DNA from: Tichowtungia sp964398915
GTDB lineage: Bacteria > Verrucomicrobiota > Kiritimatiellia > Kiritimatiellales > Tichowtungiaceae
Assembly: GCA_964398915.1 (NCBI GenBank)
Contig: CAYNOR010000007.1
Coordinates: forward strand, 47,154 to 111,153
DNA: 64,000 bases
Direction: 5' to 3'
Under the pieces are notes generated by a model that worked only from the letters and a program-made list of their open reading frames with translations, was not told the DNA's origin and did not search any database. Shown here piece by piece: positions 1-8,313 of the stretch. The position numbers were made by a program, and so were the translations under genes. Within the stretch, counting starts at the first letter, position 1; each line of letters opens with the position of its first letter.

Positions 1-216
1 GCGCTGGATGCCGCGGCTTCTGCGGCACGAACTGCGGCGGAGCTGGCTGATGATCGTTATAAAAACGGACTGGCCGGATTTGAGCCGGTGCTGGAAGCGC
101 AGCGTGCCCAGCTGACGTTTGAGGATCAGCTGGTGCAGAGCCGGAGCGCTGTTACACAAAACCTGATTCAACTCTATAAAGTGCTTGGCGGCGGCTGGAC
201 TTCACTTGACCGGTAA
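1..216 (+). CDS. Outer-membrane efflux protein (NodT/TolC family), C-terminal fragment
   Basis: The gene enters from the left edge in frame 1 and stops with TAA at 214-216, so only its last 71 residues are visible. They contain the alanine-rich helix, the DRYKNGLAGFEPVLEAQR helix and the YKVLGGGW ending, which are typical of the second OEP repeat of NodT-type outer-membrane factors for RND or ABC exporters. Its inner-membrane partners should lie to the left, outside the window. It is separate from the second outer-membrane factor at 2183-3373. The family call is firm; the substrate is unknown. Confidence 0.85.
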   Translation, partial: ALDAAASAARTAAELADDRYKNGLAGFEPVLEAQRAQLTFEDQLVQSRSAVTQNLIQLYKVLGGGWTSLDR

Positions 217-331
217 ACCCTCTATTCACCAAGTAAAACAGTCGGATTTTGGGTTGCAGAAAACAGTTTCCTGTTTAGAATGCGAAGCAGTTGGCAGAGC
301 ACATGGTGTGTTCGCCGGAAACGGAGGGTTC

Positions 332-682
332 ATGAAGAAGTATGGATGGCTGGTCGGGTTGGTGATGATTGCGATGCTTACAGGTTGCGGCGGCAGCACT
401 GCTATTGATGAAAACAAACCGGCGGATCAAGTTGCGGCGGATGCTCAAAAGATGACTCAGGCTGACCTGCAGAGGATGGTGACGAAATATGAGGGAGCTA
501 TTGCTGAAAAAGGTAAAGAACTCGAAGCCCTCACTGCAAAGGTCAAAGAGATTCCTTTGACCGAGCTGATGGGTGAAAAAGCGAAAGCCCTGAAGGCCGA
601 CGTTAGCAAAATCACCACATCAATGGGTAAACTGAAAGATCAGATGGCGGTTTATGCCAAAGAACTGGCCGCGAAGAAGTAA
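332..682 (+). CDS. Small lipoprotein with coiled-coil body
   Basis: This 116-residue protein starts MKKYGW after a GGAGGG Shine-Dalgarno at about 324-329. The reading frame is open further upstream, but no signal sequence or ribosome site supports the earlier ATG at 185. The N-terminus is a lipoprotein signal with lipobox LTGC, so the mature protein would be anchored at Cys20 or so. The rest is Lys/Glu/Ala-rich and heptad-like (residues ~45-115), probably a single long helix. It follows the efflux gene by 115 bases and ends at a strong terminator. I do not recognise a named family; a small periplasmic coiled-coil lipoprotein is all the sequence supports. Confidence 0.7.
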   Translation: MKKYGWLVGLVMIAMLTGCGGSTAIDENKPADQVAADAQKMTQADLQRMVTKYEGAIAEKGKELEALTAKVKEIPLTELMGEKAKALKADVSKITTSMGKLKDQMAVYAKELAAKK

Positions 683-701
683 TTTAATCTTTCAGCGCGT
701 A

Positions 702-736
702 AAAAAACGCTCCGCTTTTGCGGGGCGTTTGTTGTT
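702..736 (+). terminator. Intrinsic terminator after the small lipoprotein gene
   Basis: A 9-bp stem (707-715 with 720-728, one T-G wobble) with a TTTT loop is followed by a T-rich run at 729-736. An A run precedes the stem, so it may work in both directions. Confidence 0.85.
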
Positions 737-782
737 TACGGAAGAAGACCTTTTTTGCTTTTACGAACCATTGGCACCCCAT

Positions 783-944
783 GGAATGTTGGAATGAAGG
801 AATACTGGATTAATGAAGAAGGCCTCGGCAACACATCTGATCCGATTAGAATCATCAAACCGCGCATCATGCGATTGTGACCTCGATTTGATGCAACTCG
901 CTGCAAATCAGCATTCCAAATTATCCATCATTCCATCATTCCGC
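783..944. repeat. Phased inverted repeat, 8-nt units
   Basis: The left arm (783-814) has four units beginning GGA, such as GGAATGTT and GGAATGAA. The right arm (912-944) has units such as CATTCCAA and CATTCCAT, spaced 8 (once 9) nt apart. The arms are complementary in motif, and about 100 nt of unique sequence lies between them. The element fills the gap between the lipoprotein terminator and the end of rdgB. Confidence 0.75.
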
Positions 945-964
945 GTCCTATGGGACGCTACTGT

Positions 965-1558
965 TTACGAACCTTGGAAGAAATGGGTCCAGATATTGGC
1001 GGCGGCGTTGAGTGCGCGGGCGCGATGAGAGATTTTATTTTTCACTTCCGGAGGAAGTTCGGCGAAGGTCTGGTTGTAGCCGTCCGGAACAAAGAGTGGA
1101 TCGTAACCGAAGCCTTGATTCCCGCGCAGTTCTTCGATAATGCGGCCGTGCACAGAGCCCTCAACCGTTTGCGGGTCTTCGCCGGGCAGAGCGAGTGCAA
1201 TGACCGTGCGGAACTGTGCGCTGCGGTTGGGCTTGCCCGCAAGTTCACGTAACAGCTTTAGATTGTTGTCATGGTACGTGCACCCTTCGCCGGACCAGCG
1301 GGCGGAAAAGACACCCGGTTCACCATGTAATGCTTCCACTTCCAGCCCGGAATCGTCGGCCATTGCGGGTAATCCGGTGGCTGTGCAGATTTCGACGGCC
1401 TTTTTTAATGCGTTGGCTTCCAGCGTGGCGCCGTCTTCGACAACATCAGGGATTTCCGGGAAATCAAAGGCGGAGCAGACGTCCAGTCCTTGAAAATCAA
1501 AGATGGCGTGAATCTCTTCGAGCTTGTGCGGATTGCGGGTGGCGATGACTAGTTTCAT
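965..1558 (-). CDS. rdgB: XTP/dITP diphosphatase
   Basis: This 197-residue Ham1/RdgB-family enzyme hydrolyses deaminated purine nucleoside triphosphates (XTP, dITP, ITP) to monophosphates, keeping them out of DNA and RNA. The start MKLVIATRNPHKLEE is the classic family N-terminus (T/SxNxxK motif); an open extension of 20 codons upstream is not conserved and was excluded. The substrate and metal motifs MADDSGLEVEAL, PGVFSARW and GFGYDPLF are all present. No clear Shine-Dalgarno precedes the ATG. Three loose 7-nt units lie just upstream at 1575-1595. The gene appears monocistronic and faces tRNA-Leu divergently. Confidence 0.95.
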   Translation of the reverse strand: MKLVIATRNPHKLEEIHAIFDFQGLDVCSAFDFPEIPDVVEDGATLEANALKKAVEICTATGLPAMADDSGLEVEALHGEPGVFSARWSGEGCTYHDNNLKLLRELAGKPNRSAQFRTVIALALPGEDPQTVEGSVHGRIIEELRGNQGFGYDPLFVPDGYNQTFAELPPEVKNKISHRARALNAAANIWTHFFQGS

Positions 1559-1663
1559 GGGGCAGAGTGTGGAAGTTCGGCGTTTCGAGTTCAAGATCAG
1601 CTTATTTAAAATATGCACTTGCGCAGGGCAGGTGGAGAAGTTATCTTCTCCGGCCTTTCCTGT

Positions 1664-1750
1664 GCTCGGGTGGTGAAATTGGTAGACACGCTAGCTTGAG
1701 GTGCTAGTGGCCGCAAGGCCTTCGGGGTTCGAGTCCCCGCTCGAGCACCA
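1664..1750 (+). tRNA. tRNA-Leu (anticodon GAG)
   Basis: The 87-nt class II tRNA has its acceptor stem at 1664-1670, a long variable arm, and an anticodon loop TTGAGGT at 1696-1702 (anticodon GAG, 1698-1700). The T arm GGTTCGAGTCCC is standard. The 3' CCA is encoded at 1748-1750. Confidence 0.96.
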
Positions 1751-1797
1751 ATTCGATGTAAATCAGGTTTTTGATCCTGTTTGAAAACGGGGGATAA

Positions 1798-2130
1798 ATG
1801 TCAGGCATGAAGAAACCATGGATTATTGCAGTTGCGACAGTATTTCTTATGTTGTTGCTGTTGCCCTGTAATCATGCCGAAAAACCGTGTCATGCTTCTG
1901 TCCTGGACCCCGTTTGCACTGCTGCACATACAGAGTGTCGGGATTGTTCAACTTCTTCCTGCTCATGGAAGCCGGAGGTTCGTCCGGAGAACAGCAGTCC
2001 GGACTTCGAGGCGCCAGTAAGGCAGATTCTTTGCGTACGCATTATCGATATAGACCAACCGGCGCCTCCGGATGTTACGTTATCTTTTAAGGATGTTTTG
2101 CCGATCTTAACTTTCCAGCTCCTGATTTGA
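1798..2130 (+). CDS. Small Cys-rich exported protein ahead of the metal-efflux genes
   Basis: This 110-residue protein has an N-terminal hydrophobic signal (residues ~5-25) followed by a Cys/His-rich stretch of roughly residues 24-56, with about eight cysteines, including CRDC and SSC. I chose ATG 1798 because a GGGGG ribosome site at 1789-1793 precedes it; ATG 1807 (MKKPW) is an alternative. It belongs to no family I recognise. Its place 52 bases upstream of a CusCBA-like operon suggests a periplasmic metal-binding protein or a metal-responsive leader. Its stop codon lies in the 5' arm of the hairpin that hides the next gene's ribosome site, so translation of the two may be coupled. Confidence 0.6.
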   Translation: MSGMKKPWIIAVATVFLMLLLLPCNHAEKPCHASVLDPVCTAAHTECRDCSTSSCSWKPEVRPENSSPDFEAPVRQILCVRIIDIDQPAPPDVTLSFKDVLPILTFQLLI

Positions 2131-2177
2131 GATTCTTTGTTCCCGCCCGGTGAACGAAGAATCATTTAAATCAGGAG
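2119..2177 (+). promoter_or_regulatory. Long hairpin sequestering the cusC-like ribosome site
   Basis: CTCCTGATTT (2119-2128) pairs perfectly with AAATCAGGAG (2168-2177). A second 12-bp stem, 2131-2142 with 2152-2163 (one G-T pair), encloses a 9-nt loop. The 3' arm contains AGGAG, the Shine-Dalgarno of the gene starting at 2183, and the 5' arm contains the stop codon region of the Cys-rich ORF. There is no T run, so a terminator is unlikely. Coupling or metal-responsive control is an inference. Confidence 0.65.
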
Positions 2178-2182
2178 TTTTG

Positions 2183-3373
2183 ATGAACAAGCACATTTTT
2201 TTTATAGCCGTGACAGGCCTGTCGGTTTCCACTCAGGCGTTGACTCTGGACGAAGCGTTAAAGTCAGTCGCCGGGAAAAGTCCGGAACTGCGCGCCGCCC
2301 GGGCGGAGGCGGAAGCCTCCAAGTCTGATATCCGTGCGGCATCCGCATGGTCCAATCCGGAACTCGAATTTGAATCCGAAGGGATCGGTGGAGATTATAA
2401 GGGGGCGGACTCCGCAGAATACAGCCTGATGCTTTCGCAGGAGTTCCCAACCTCTGGGAAAATCCGCAAGGGACGGATGGTTGCTTTTCATGCCGCTTCC
2501 TCCGCCTCCGCTGCGGTTCTTGAAGCCGGGCGCGACGTTGAGTCGGCTGTGCGTCAGGTGTTTGCCGATGCTCAGGCTGCTCAGGAGATTCTGGCTGTCC
2601 GTGAACAGCAGCTCGCGCTGGCGGAGGAGTTGGTGAGTGTCTCTCAGAAACGTCGTGAGGCCGGAGCCGCGTCCGAGCTGGAAGTGTTGCGCGCTGAAAT
2701 GATGCTCGAATCCGGGCGAGGTGAAAAACTGGCTGCCGAAAAAATGTATGGCGCCACGCAATTGAAACTGGCGAAGTTGATCGGTCTTCCAACCCTTGGA
2801 AAAATAGAAGGCGATTTTTTCCAACCTTTGGATCTCCCTGCGGGGTTGGCGTTTCGTGCAACACATCCGGCGCTCCAGCGGTTCCAGGCTTTGGAAAATG
2901 AGGCGGATGCCAAGACTGCACTCGCCAAGAGCTCGCAACTTCCCGATGTGACCTTTGGCGCCGGAGCACGTTACGAAGAAGACGGGAATGCGCACAGCTA
3001 TCTGTTTTCCGCTTCAATTCCACTGCCGCTTTTCAGTCGCGGGCGTGCGGAGACCCTGTCTGCCGGGTTGCGCGCTGAAGCGGTACGTTTTGGAAATAAA
3101 GCCGCCCGGCGGGAGATTGAAATTGATCTGGGATCGGCGTTGGCCGAGTTTGAAACGGCCGTTGCCGAGGTTGTCCGTTGTCGTGATGTTTTGTGCCCTA
3201 AAGCGGAACGGTCTGTTGAGCTGATCCGGAGCGATGCATCCGGACGCTACGGATGGTTGGAGCGCATTGAAGTCCAGCAGGTGCTGGCCGAAACGCGTAT
3301 CCGGATGATTAAGGCTCAGCACACCGCGCTGAAGGCACACGCAGAACTCTTAAAATTTTATACGGGAGAATAA
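2183..3373 (+). CDS. Outer-membrane factor of a heavy-metal RND efflux system (CusC/CzcC-like)
   Basis: This 396-residue protein should form the outer-membrane/periplasmic channel of the tripartite pump encoded with the next two genes. It starts at MNKHIFF, 5 nt after AGGAG at 2173-2177; an 11-codon upstream extension is rejected. A signal peptide ends near TQALT, and the mature protein starts with LDEALKSVAGKSPELRAARAE, typical of the OEP/TolC fold. There are two long helical repeats. Its last base overlaps the next ATG (TAATG), indicating tight coupling. The gene carries two copies of the TTCCAA-N3-TTGGAA palindrome only 32 bases apart (2787, 2819). Confidence 0.9.
   Translation: MNKHIFFIAVTGLSVSTQALTLDEALKSVAGKSPELRAARAEAEASKSDIRAASAWSNPELEFESEGIGGDYKGADSAEYSLMLSQEFPTSGKIRKGRMVAFHAASSASAAVLEAGRDVESAVRQVFADAQAAQEILAVREQQLALAEELVSVSQKRREAGAASELEVLRAEMMLESGRGEKLAAEKMYGATQLKLAKLIGLPTLGKIEGDFFQPLDLPAGLAFRATHPALQRFQALENEADAKTALAKSSQLPDVTFGAGARYEEDGNAHSYLFSASIPLPLFSRGRAETLSAGLRAEAVRFGNKAARREIEIDLGSALAEFETAVAEVVRCRDVLCPKAERSVELIRSDASGRYGWLERIEVQQVLAETRIRMIKAQHTALKAHAELLKFYTGE
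2787..2801. repeat. Dispersed palindrome TTCCAA-N3-TTGGAA (perfect)
   Basis: Perfect 6-3-6 palindrome with spacer CCC inside the CusC-like gene. A second copy with one mismatch lies at 2819-2833. Confidence 0.7.
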
Positions 3374-4260
3374 TGATGAAGAACTTTTTTTTATTGATCA
3401 CGTTGCTGTCGGGAATTTCATTTGCACAGGAGCATGCTCATGAGGGGTGCGACGGGCACGATGCCGAACCGGCGGGTGTTGAAATCAAACCTGCGACGGG
3501 CGGTTTAATCGAACGGCAGTTTACTTTTCCTGCCGGGATTAAAATGAATCGCAACCGGTATGCTGCAGTGTCGCCCCGTTATGCGGGAACGATCCGTGAA
3601 CTCCGGGCGGAGCCCGGCGATGCGGTGAAGCCGGGCGATGCGCTGGCTCTGATGGAGAATCGCGAAACGCTGGCTGTCTATAATCTGGTATCGCCGTTAG
3701 CGGGAACGGTGATTTCAAAAAATGGTTCAGTCGGCGAATCGACCGGCGAAGAAACGGTTCTTTTTGAAATTGCCGATCTCTCTAGTGTCTGGGTTGAAAT
3801 TAATGTTTTCCCGCAGTATCAGCAGGCGGTTCGCAAAGGCGCACCGGTACAGTTGATTGCTCCGGACGGACGGACGGCGCAAACAATGATTGAGTACGTG
3901 AGTCCGCTGGTTTCCCCTGAAACCCGCACGTTCAAAGCGCGTTGTGAACTTTCGGATTCCAGCGGCAATTTTGCCCCCGGATCGTTTGTCCGCGCTCAGA
4001 TTACGGTGGAATCGGTTCAGGCGGATGTTCGCGTCGAAAAGGACGCTGTTCAAACGATGAAGGGCGGGTCGATTGTGTTTATTCAGGATGCAGATGGGCT
4101 TGAGCCGCGCGATGTAACGGTCGGCTTGTCGGACGGAACTTTTGTGGAAATCAAGACGGGTCTCAAGCCGGGCGAGCAGTATGTCGTCCGTGGAGCATTT
4201 GGGTTGAAGGCCGAACTGGTTATCAGCGGAACTAATCCGCATGCGGGGTGCGGGCACTAG
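3373..4260 (+). CDS. Periplasmic adaptor (membrane fusion protein) of a CusB/CzcB-type metal pump
   Basis: This 295-residue adaptor links the RND pump to the outer-membrane channel. A short signal peptide ends near SFAQ. The mature N-terminus is His/Cys-rich (EHAHEGCDGHD), and the protein ends HAGCGH, both plausible metal-binding tails. In between are a biotinyl-lipoyl-like half motif (GTIRELRAEPGDAVKPGD), its partner half (SPLAGTVISKNGSVGE), then a beta-barrel region. At under 300 residues it is shorter than E. coli CusB (about 400). It is translationally coupled to the gene before it and lies 18 bases before the pump gene. Confidence 0.88.
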   Translation: MMKNFFLLITLLSGISFAQEHAHEGCDGHDAEPAGVEIKPATGGLIERQFTFPAGIKMNRNRYAAVSPRYAGTIRELRAEPGDAVKPGDALALMENRETLAVYNLVSPLAGTVISKNGSVGESTGEETVLFEIADLSSVWVEINVFPQYQQAVRKGAPVQLIAPDGRTAQTMIEYVSPLVSPETRTFKARCELSDSSGNFAPGSFVRAQITVESVQADVRVEKDAVQTMKGGSIVFIQDADGLEPRDVTVGLSDGTFVEIKTGLKPGEQYVVRGAFGLKAELVISGTNPHAGCGH

Positions 4261-4278
4261 AGCGAATTGGAGTAAATC

Positions 4279-7200
4279 ATGATAAACAGATTGATAGAAT
4301 TTTCTCTGCGGGTGCGCGGGCTCGTGGTTGCCATGATGATCGGTGTGCTGGTTTTCGGGATTTATTCCTACCGCCACATGGCGGTGGATGCGTTCCCCGA
4401 TATTTCGCCGATTATGGTTCCGGTATTTGCCGAGGTGGACGGTATGGCCCCTGAAGAAATCGAACGGTTGATTACATTTCCAATTGAAAATGCAATGAAT
4501 GGTTTGCCGGACGTTACACAGATTAAGTCGACTTCGGCGTTCGGAATGTCCGTGATCTATGTTTATTTTAAAGATGGAACGGACATTTATTTTGCTCGGC
4601 AATTGGTAGCCGAACGGCTGGCCTCGGCGATGGCCGATCTTCCGGAGATGCGCGAGCCGCCCATGCTTGGTCCCATTTCAACGGGGCTGGGTCAGGTTTT
4701 TATGTATTACCTGACGTTGGATGAGTCTGTGGACACCGAAGGTAAAGCGCCGGATGTTTATCTGCGTGAACTCAATGACTGGGTGGTTAAATACCAGCTT
4801 CAAACCGTACCGGGAGTCACCGATATTCTTTCGATTGGCGGACACGTTTTGCAGTATCAGGTGCGCGTTAATCCCTATGAATTGCAACGTTACCGTATCT
4901 CAATGGAAGATATCGTCGAGGCGATTCGGGCGAATAATCGTAATGCGGGCGGACAGTTTTTAGTGCTTGGCTCCGAGGAAGCGCTCGTGCGCGGAATCGG
5001 GTTGCTCGAAAATCTGGAACAGATTCGCGATATTCCAATACGCACGGTGGATGGCGTTCCGCTGACGGTTAGTTCTGTCGCTACAGTGGAATACGGCAAC
5101 GAAATCCGGCGTGGTGCGGTTTCGCATAACGGTAAAGAAGAGGTTGTCGCCGGAATGGTTCTGAAATTGTACGGAGAAAACACGTCTGCCGTGATTAAAA
5201 AACTTTATGTCAAAGTGGCTGAAGTGCAGGCCTCGCTTCCCAAAGGGGTGAAGTTAGTGCCGTATTATGAACAGGCAAAGCTGGTGAATCTGGCGACCGG
5301 AACGATTAAGACGGCCCTGTGGCAAGGCGCGGTTCTGGTGATTCTTACCTTGCTGGTGTTTATGGGCAATTTGCGCAGCGCTATCATCGTGGTGCTCTCA
5401 CTGCCGGTCTGTGCGTTAATTGCGGTCATAATGATGGGGGTTAAAGGCGTTTCTGCCAATCTGATGTCTCTTGGTGGAATCGCCATTGCCATCGGGATGC
5501 TTGGCGACGGTGCCATCGTGATGGTCGAAAACATCTATCGCCATTTAGGTCTGCCGGAAAACCGGGCGCGGGAAAAATCTGCCGTTATTATCGATGCTGC
5601 ACGCGAAGTAAGTCGTCCGATTTTCTTTTCCGTCGCGATTATCATTATGGTTTTTATGCCCATTTATGCGCTGCAAGGCGTAGAGGGAAAGCTGTTCACG
5701 CCGATGGCGTTCACGATCACCTTCGCCTTGATGGGATCCATCGTCACCGCTTTGATCGTTTCGCCGGTGCTGAGCCGTTATCTTCTCAAACAGGGCGTTC
5801 ACCGCGAGAGCCGGTTGATGGAGAAATTAAAAAATGGTTACCGGGCGCTGTTAAATCGAACGCAACGCCGCCGGGGAATAGTTGTCGTTTGTGCAGTGAT
5901 AGCATTAGCCATCAGTTTGTTGGTTTTTCCAATGATTGGAACTGAGTTTATTCCGACGATGGAGGAAGGCTCGATTCTTATTGGTGTGGCCATGGCACCA
6001 TCTATTTCACTCGAAACGGCTACCGAAACGGTGATGAAAATGGAGCGAGAAATTCTGGAGTTTCCGGAGGTGAAGGAGACGGTTTCCCGCATTGGACGGC
6101 CCGAGGCAGGGAGTTGTCCGCACCCGGTCAATTCCGCTGAAATTTATGTAGAGATTCGTTCCGGTGCAGACAAGGCGAAGCTGATTGCCGCAATGGATAA
6201 AAAGTTGGCCGCCGTTCCGGGTGTTCAGTTGAATTTTACTCAGCCGATCCAAAATGCATTCGACGAACTCCTATCCGGCATCAAGGCGCAATTGGCCATT
6301 AAAGTATTCGGGGAAGACCTTGCTGTGCTGCAACGTGTCGCAGGAGAAATAAAAGAAGCGATTAAAGGGGTTCCCGGGCTGGTTGATTTATCTGTGGAGC
6401 AAAGTGCAGGTCAGCCGCAGATACAAATTGCGGTCGATCGCGCCGCCTGCGCACGCTATGGTGTCGCTGTAAAGGAGGTTCTTGAATTGGTCGAACTTTC
6501 AATCGGCGGCGAGCCGGTGGATCAGGTCTATCTGAACACCCGGCGTTTTGGAATTCATGTGCGCTATCAAGAGGCGTTCCGCGCCAGTCCTGATACCATC
6601 CGCAATCTATTGGTGCATACCGGCGATGGTTCATTGGTTTCATTGGAGCAGGTTGCCGCGGTAAGCGAAGCAACCGGCCCTCTTGAAATAACGCGCGAAA
6701 AAAATCAGCGGCGCTGGATCGTGCAGGGCAATGTGCGCGGACGCGACCTCGGCAGTGTAGCCGATGAAGTCCGTACGCGGATTGCTCAGCAGGTTAAATT
6801 GCCGAACGGATACTTTGTGGAATACGGCGGACAGTTTGAAAATCAGCAACGTGCTATGCATCGGCTCGCGCTCATCGTTCCTCTTGTCATTATTACAGTC
6901 TTTATTCTGCTTTGGATGACGTTCGGCTCGTGGCGCGATGCGCTCATTATCATCATCAATGTGCCGCTTGCGCTCATTGGAGGAATCGTCGGATTATTAA
7001 TCACCGGAGAGTATCTTTCGGTGCCTGCTGCCGTTGGGTTTATAGCGCTTTTCGGGATTTCTGTGCAAAACGGTGTCGTGCTCGTCAGTTATTTTAATCA
7101 ACTTCGACAGGAAGGGCTTAATCTGAACGATGCTGTTTTAGAAGGCGGACTTTTGCGGCTTCGTCCCGTACTGATGACAGCGCTGACAACGGTACTCGGA

Positions 7201-7374
7201 TTGCTTCCGCTGCTGCTTTCGCACGGCATCGGCTCAGAGGTGCAACGCCCGCTGGCGGTGGTTGTTGTTTTCGGACTGACCACGTCAACGCTGCTCACGC
7301 TTTTCGTGATCCCAGCGGTCTATGGACTGATTGAAAGCCGTCGTCCGGAAAAATTTGAAACGCTGCTGGATTAA
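4279..7374 (+). CDS. Heavy-metal efflux RND pump (CusA/CzcA family)
   Basis: This 1031-residue inner-membrane pump of the HME-RND family exports metal ions using the proton gradient. It begins with a TM helix and AVDAFPDISP, a signature of the family, has the two large periplasmic loops, and twelve predicted TM segments. TM4 reads IAIAIGMLGDGAIVMVEN. It lacks the DFG of CzcA-type pumps and resembles the CusA-type sequence, so Cu(I)/Ag(I) is a better guess than Zn/Co/Cd. The nearby Cys-rich ORF and the His/Cys tails of the adaptor fit. A perfect TTCCAA-N3-TTGGAA site lies at 5927-5941. No regulator gene is adjacent. Confidence 0.93.
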   Translation: MINRLIEFSLRVRGLVVAMMIGVLVFGIYSYRHMAVDAFPDISPIMVPVFAEVDGMAPEEIERLITFPIENAMNGLPDVTQIKSTSAFGMSVIYVYFKDGTDIYFARQLVAERLASAMADLPEMREPPMLGPISTGLGQVFMYYLTLDESVDTEGKAPDVYLRELNDWVVKYQLQTVPGVTDILSIGGHVLQYQVRVNPYELQRYRISMEDIVEAIRANNRNAGGQFLVLGSEEALVRGIGLLENLEQIRDIPIRTVDGVPLTVSSVATVEYGNEIRRGAVSHNGKEEVVAGMVLKLYGENTSAVIKKLYVKVAEVQASLPKGVKLVPYYEQAKLVNLATGTIKTALWQGAVLVILTLLVFMGNLRSAIIVVLSLPVCALIAVIMMGVKGVSANLMSLGGIAIAIGMLGDGAIVMVENIYRHLGLPENRAREKSAVIIDAAREVSRPIFFSVAIIIMVFMPIYALQGVEGKLFTPMAFTITFALMGSIVTALIVSPVLSRYLLKQGVHRESRLMEKLKNGYRALLNRTQRRRGIVVVCAVIALAISLLVFPMIGTEFIPTMEEGSILIGVAMAPSISLETATETVMKMEREILEFPEVKETVSRIGRPEAGSCPHPVNSAEIYVEIRSGADKAKLIAAMDKKLAAVPGVQLNFTQPIQNAFDELLSGIKAQLAIKVFGEDLAVLQRVAGEIKEAIKGVPGLVDLSVEQSAGQPQIQIAVDRAACARYGVAVKEVLELVELSIGGEPVDQVYLNTRRFGIHVRYQEAFRASPDTIRNLLVHTGDGSLVSLEQVAAVSEATGPLEITREKNQRRWIVQGNVRGRDLGSVADEVRTRIAQQVKLPNGYFVEYGGQFENQQRAMHRLALIVPLVIITVFILLWMTFGSWRDALIIIINVPLALIGGIVGLLITGEYLSVPAAVGFIALFGISVQNGVVLVSYFNQLRQEGLNLNDAVLEGGLLRLRPVLMTALTTVLGLLPLLLSHGIGSEVQRPLAVVVVFGLTTSTLLTLFVIPAVYGLIESRRPEKFETLLD
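5927..5941. repeat. Dispersed palindrome TTCCAA-N3-TTGGAA (perfect)
   Basis: Perfect copy with spacer TGA, inside the RND pump gene. Confidence 0.7.
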
Positions 7375-7471
7375 CCGATTGCTGCCCGCCAATAAAGTTC
7401 CTGCAAAGTAATCTGGCGACTGCCACCGTTTCGCTGTTTCATCTTTTCTCCGTTCCGTGTACTGTCTCCCT

Positions 7472-8263
7472 ATGTTTTTCGACACGCATGTCCATTTTGA
7501 TGATTTCGTGAAAGACGGCACGCTGGAGCCTGTGTTGAAGCGTGCGGATATAGCTCATGTTTCGAAGATGATTGCGGTCGGCGGTTCATCAGAGGCGAAT
7601 GAATTAGCGCAGATGCTGGCTGGAGCTTTCCCGAAGTGTATTTATGCTGCCGCCGGTTATGACCGGCATATGGCGGGTTCAATTTGCGACATGACCGCAC
7701 TGCGTGAACTGGCGGCAAACGATGGAACGGTTGCTATCGGCGAAACGGGCCTCGACTATTTCTACGAACCGGAAAAGGCCAAAGAGCAGCAACGGCTTTT
7801 TTTTCAATGTCTGGAAACCGCTATTCATGTTCGCAAGCCGGTGATTGCCCATACTCGCGACGCGGATGACGACACCCTTTCGATTCTCGCCGATTTTTCC
7901 AAACACTGGAAAGGCGATCCGGCCTGTCTTGGTGTGATTCATTGTTTTACGCGCGACCGGAAGATGGCCGGAGAACTACTCGATCTCGGGTTCCATATCA
8001 GTTTCAGCGGTATTGTCACTTTCGCCAATGCCGATCCGTTGCGCGAAGTGGCGGCGTTTATCCCGGATGACCGGTTGCTGATTGAGACGGATGCTCCGTA
8101 TCTCGCGCCAGTGCCGCATCGCGGTGAGCGTTGCGAACCTGCCTTTGTAGTGGATACGGCCAAACGGCTTGCTGAATTACGCGGCTGTGCAGTAGAGTCT
8201 CTGGCGAAAACGGTCATGGAGAATGCTGTTCATCTGTTCGGGCTGAAGGATACAGGGCATTGA
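7472..8263 (+). CDS. tatD: TatD-family metal-dependent hydrolase/DNase
   Basis: This 263-residue TIM-barrel metal hydrolase is probably a 3'-5' exo-DNase or RNA-processing enzyme of the TatD family. It starts MFFDTHVHFDD, giving the HxH metal motif at once; the five codons upstream are not conserved. The Glu ligand is in AIGETGLDYF, the His ligands in KPVIAHTRDAD and GVIHCFT, and the final Asp in LIETDAPYLAPVPHRG. All canonical residues are present. There is no obvious Shine-Dalgarno before 7472. Three heptamer units immediately follow the stop codon. A near-perfect copy of the TTCCAA palindrome lies at 7897-7911. Confidence 0.93.
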   Translation: MFFDTHVHFDDFVKDGTLEPVLKRADIAHVSKMIAVGGSSEANELAQMLAGAFPKCIYAAAGYDRHMAGSICDMTALRELAANDGTVAIGETGLDYFYEPEKAKEQQRLFFQCLETAIHVRKPVIAHTRDADDDTLSILADFSKHWKGDPACLGVIHCFTRDRKMAGELLDLGFHISFSGIVTFANADPLREVAAFIPDDRLLIETDAPYLAPVPHRGERCEPAFVVDTAKRLAELRGCAVESLAKTVMENAVHLFGLKDTGH

Positions 8264-8264
8264 A

Positions 8265-8285
8265 GAGTTTAGATTTACGATTAAA
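8265..8285. repeat. Short heptamer array
   Basis: Three consecutive 7-nt units (GAGTTTA, GATTTAC, GATTAAA) begin two bases after the tatD stop. It looks like one arm of the phased elements seen elsewhere. Confidence 0.5.
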
Positions 8286-8313
8286 TGGGCTGGAGTCAGA
8301 AAAAGGAGATGGG

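Noticed and set aside
813..1252. Small plus-strand ORFs between the lipoprotein and rdgB
   Set aside because: They translate the 8-nt repeat element or the antisense of rdgB, with no ribosome site.
2787..2833. Metal-regulator operator inside the CusC-like gene
   Set aside because: The same palindrome occurs in rnc, nifU, an MBL hydrolase and the RND pump, so it is not specific to the metal operon.
2202..3023. Long minus-strand frames opposite the CusC-like gene
   Set aside because: Basic, low-complexity translations without motifs; shadow of a real TolC-family gene.
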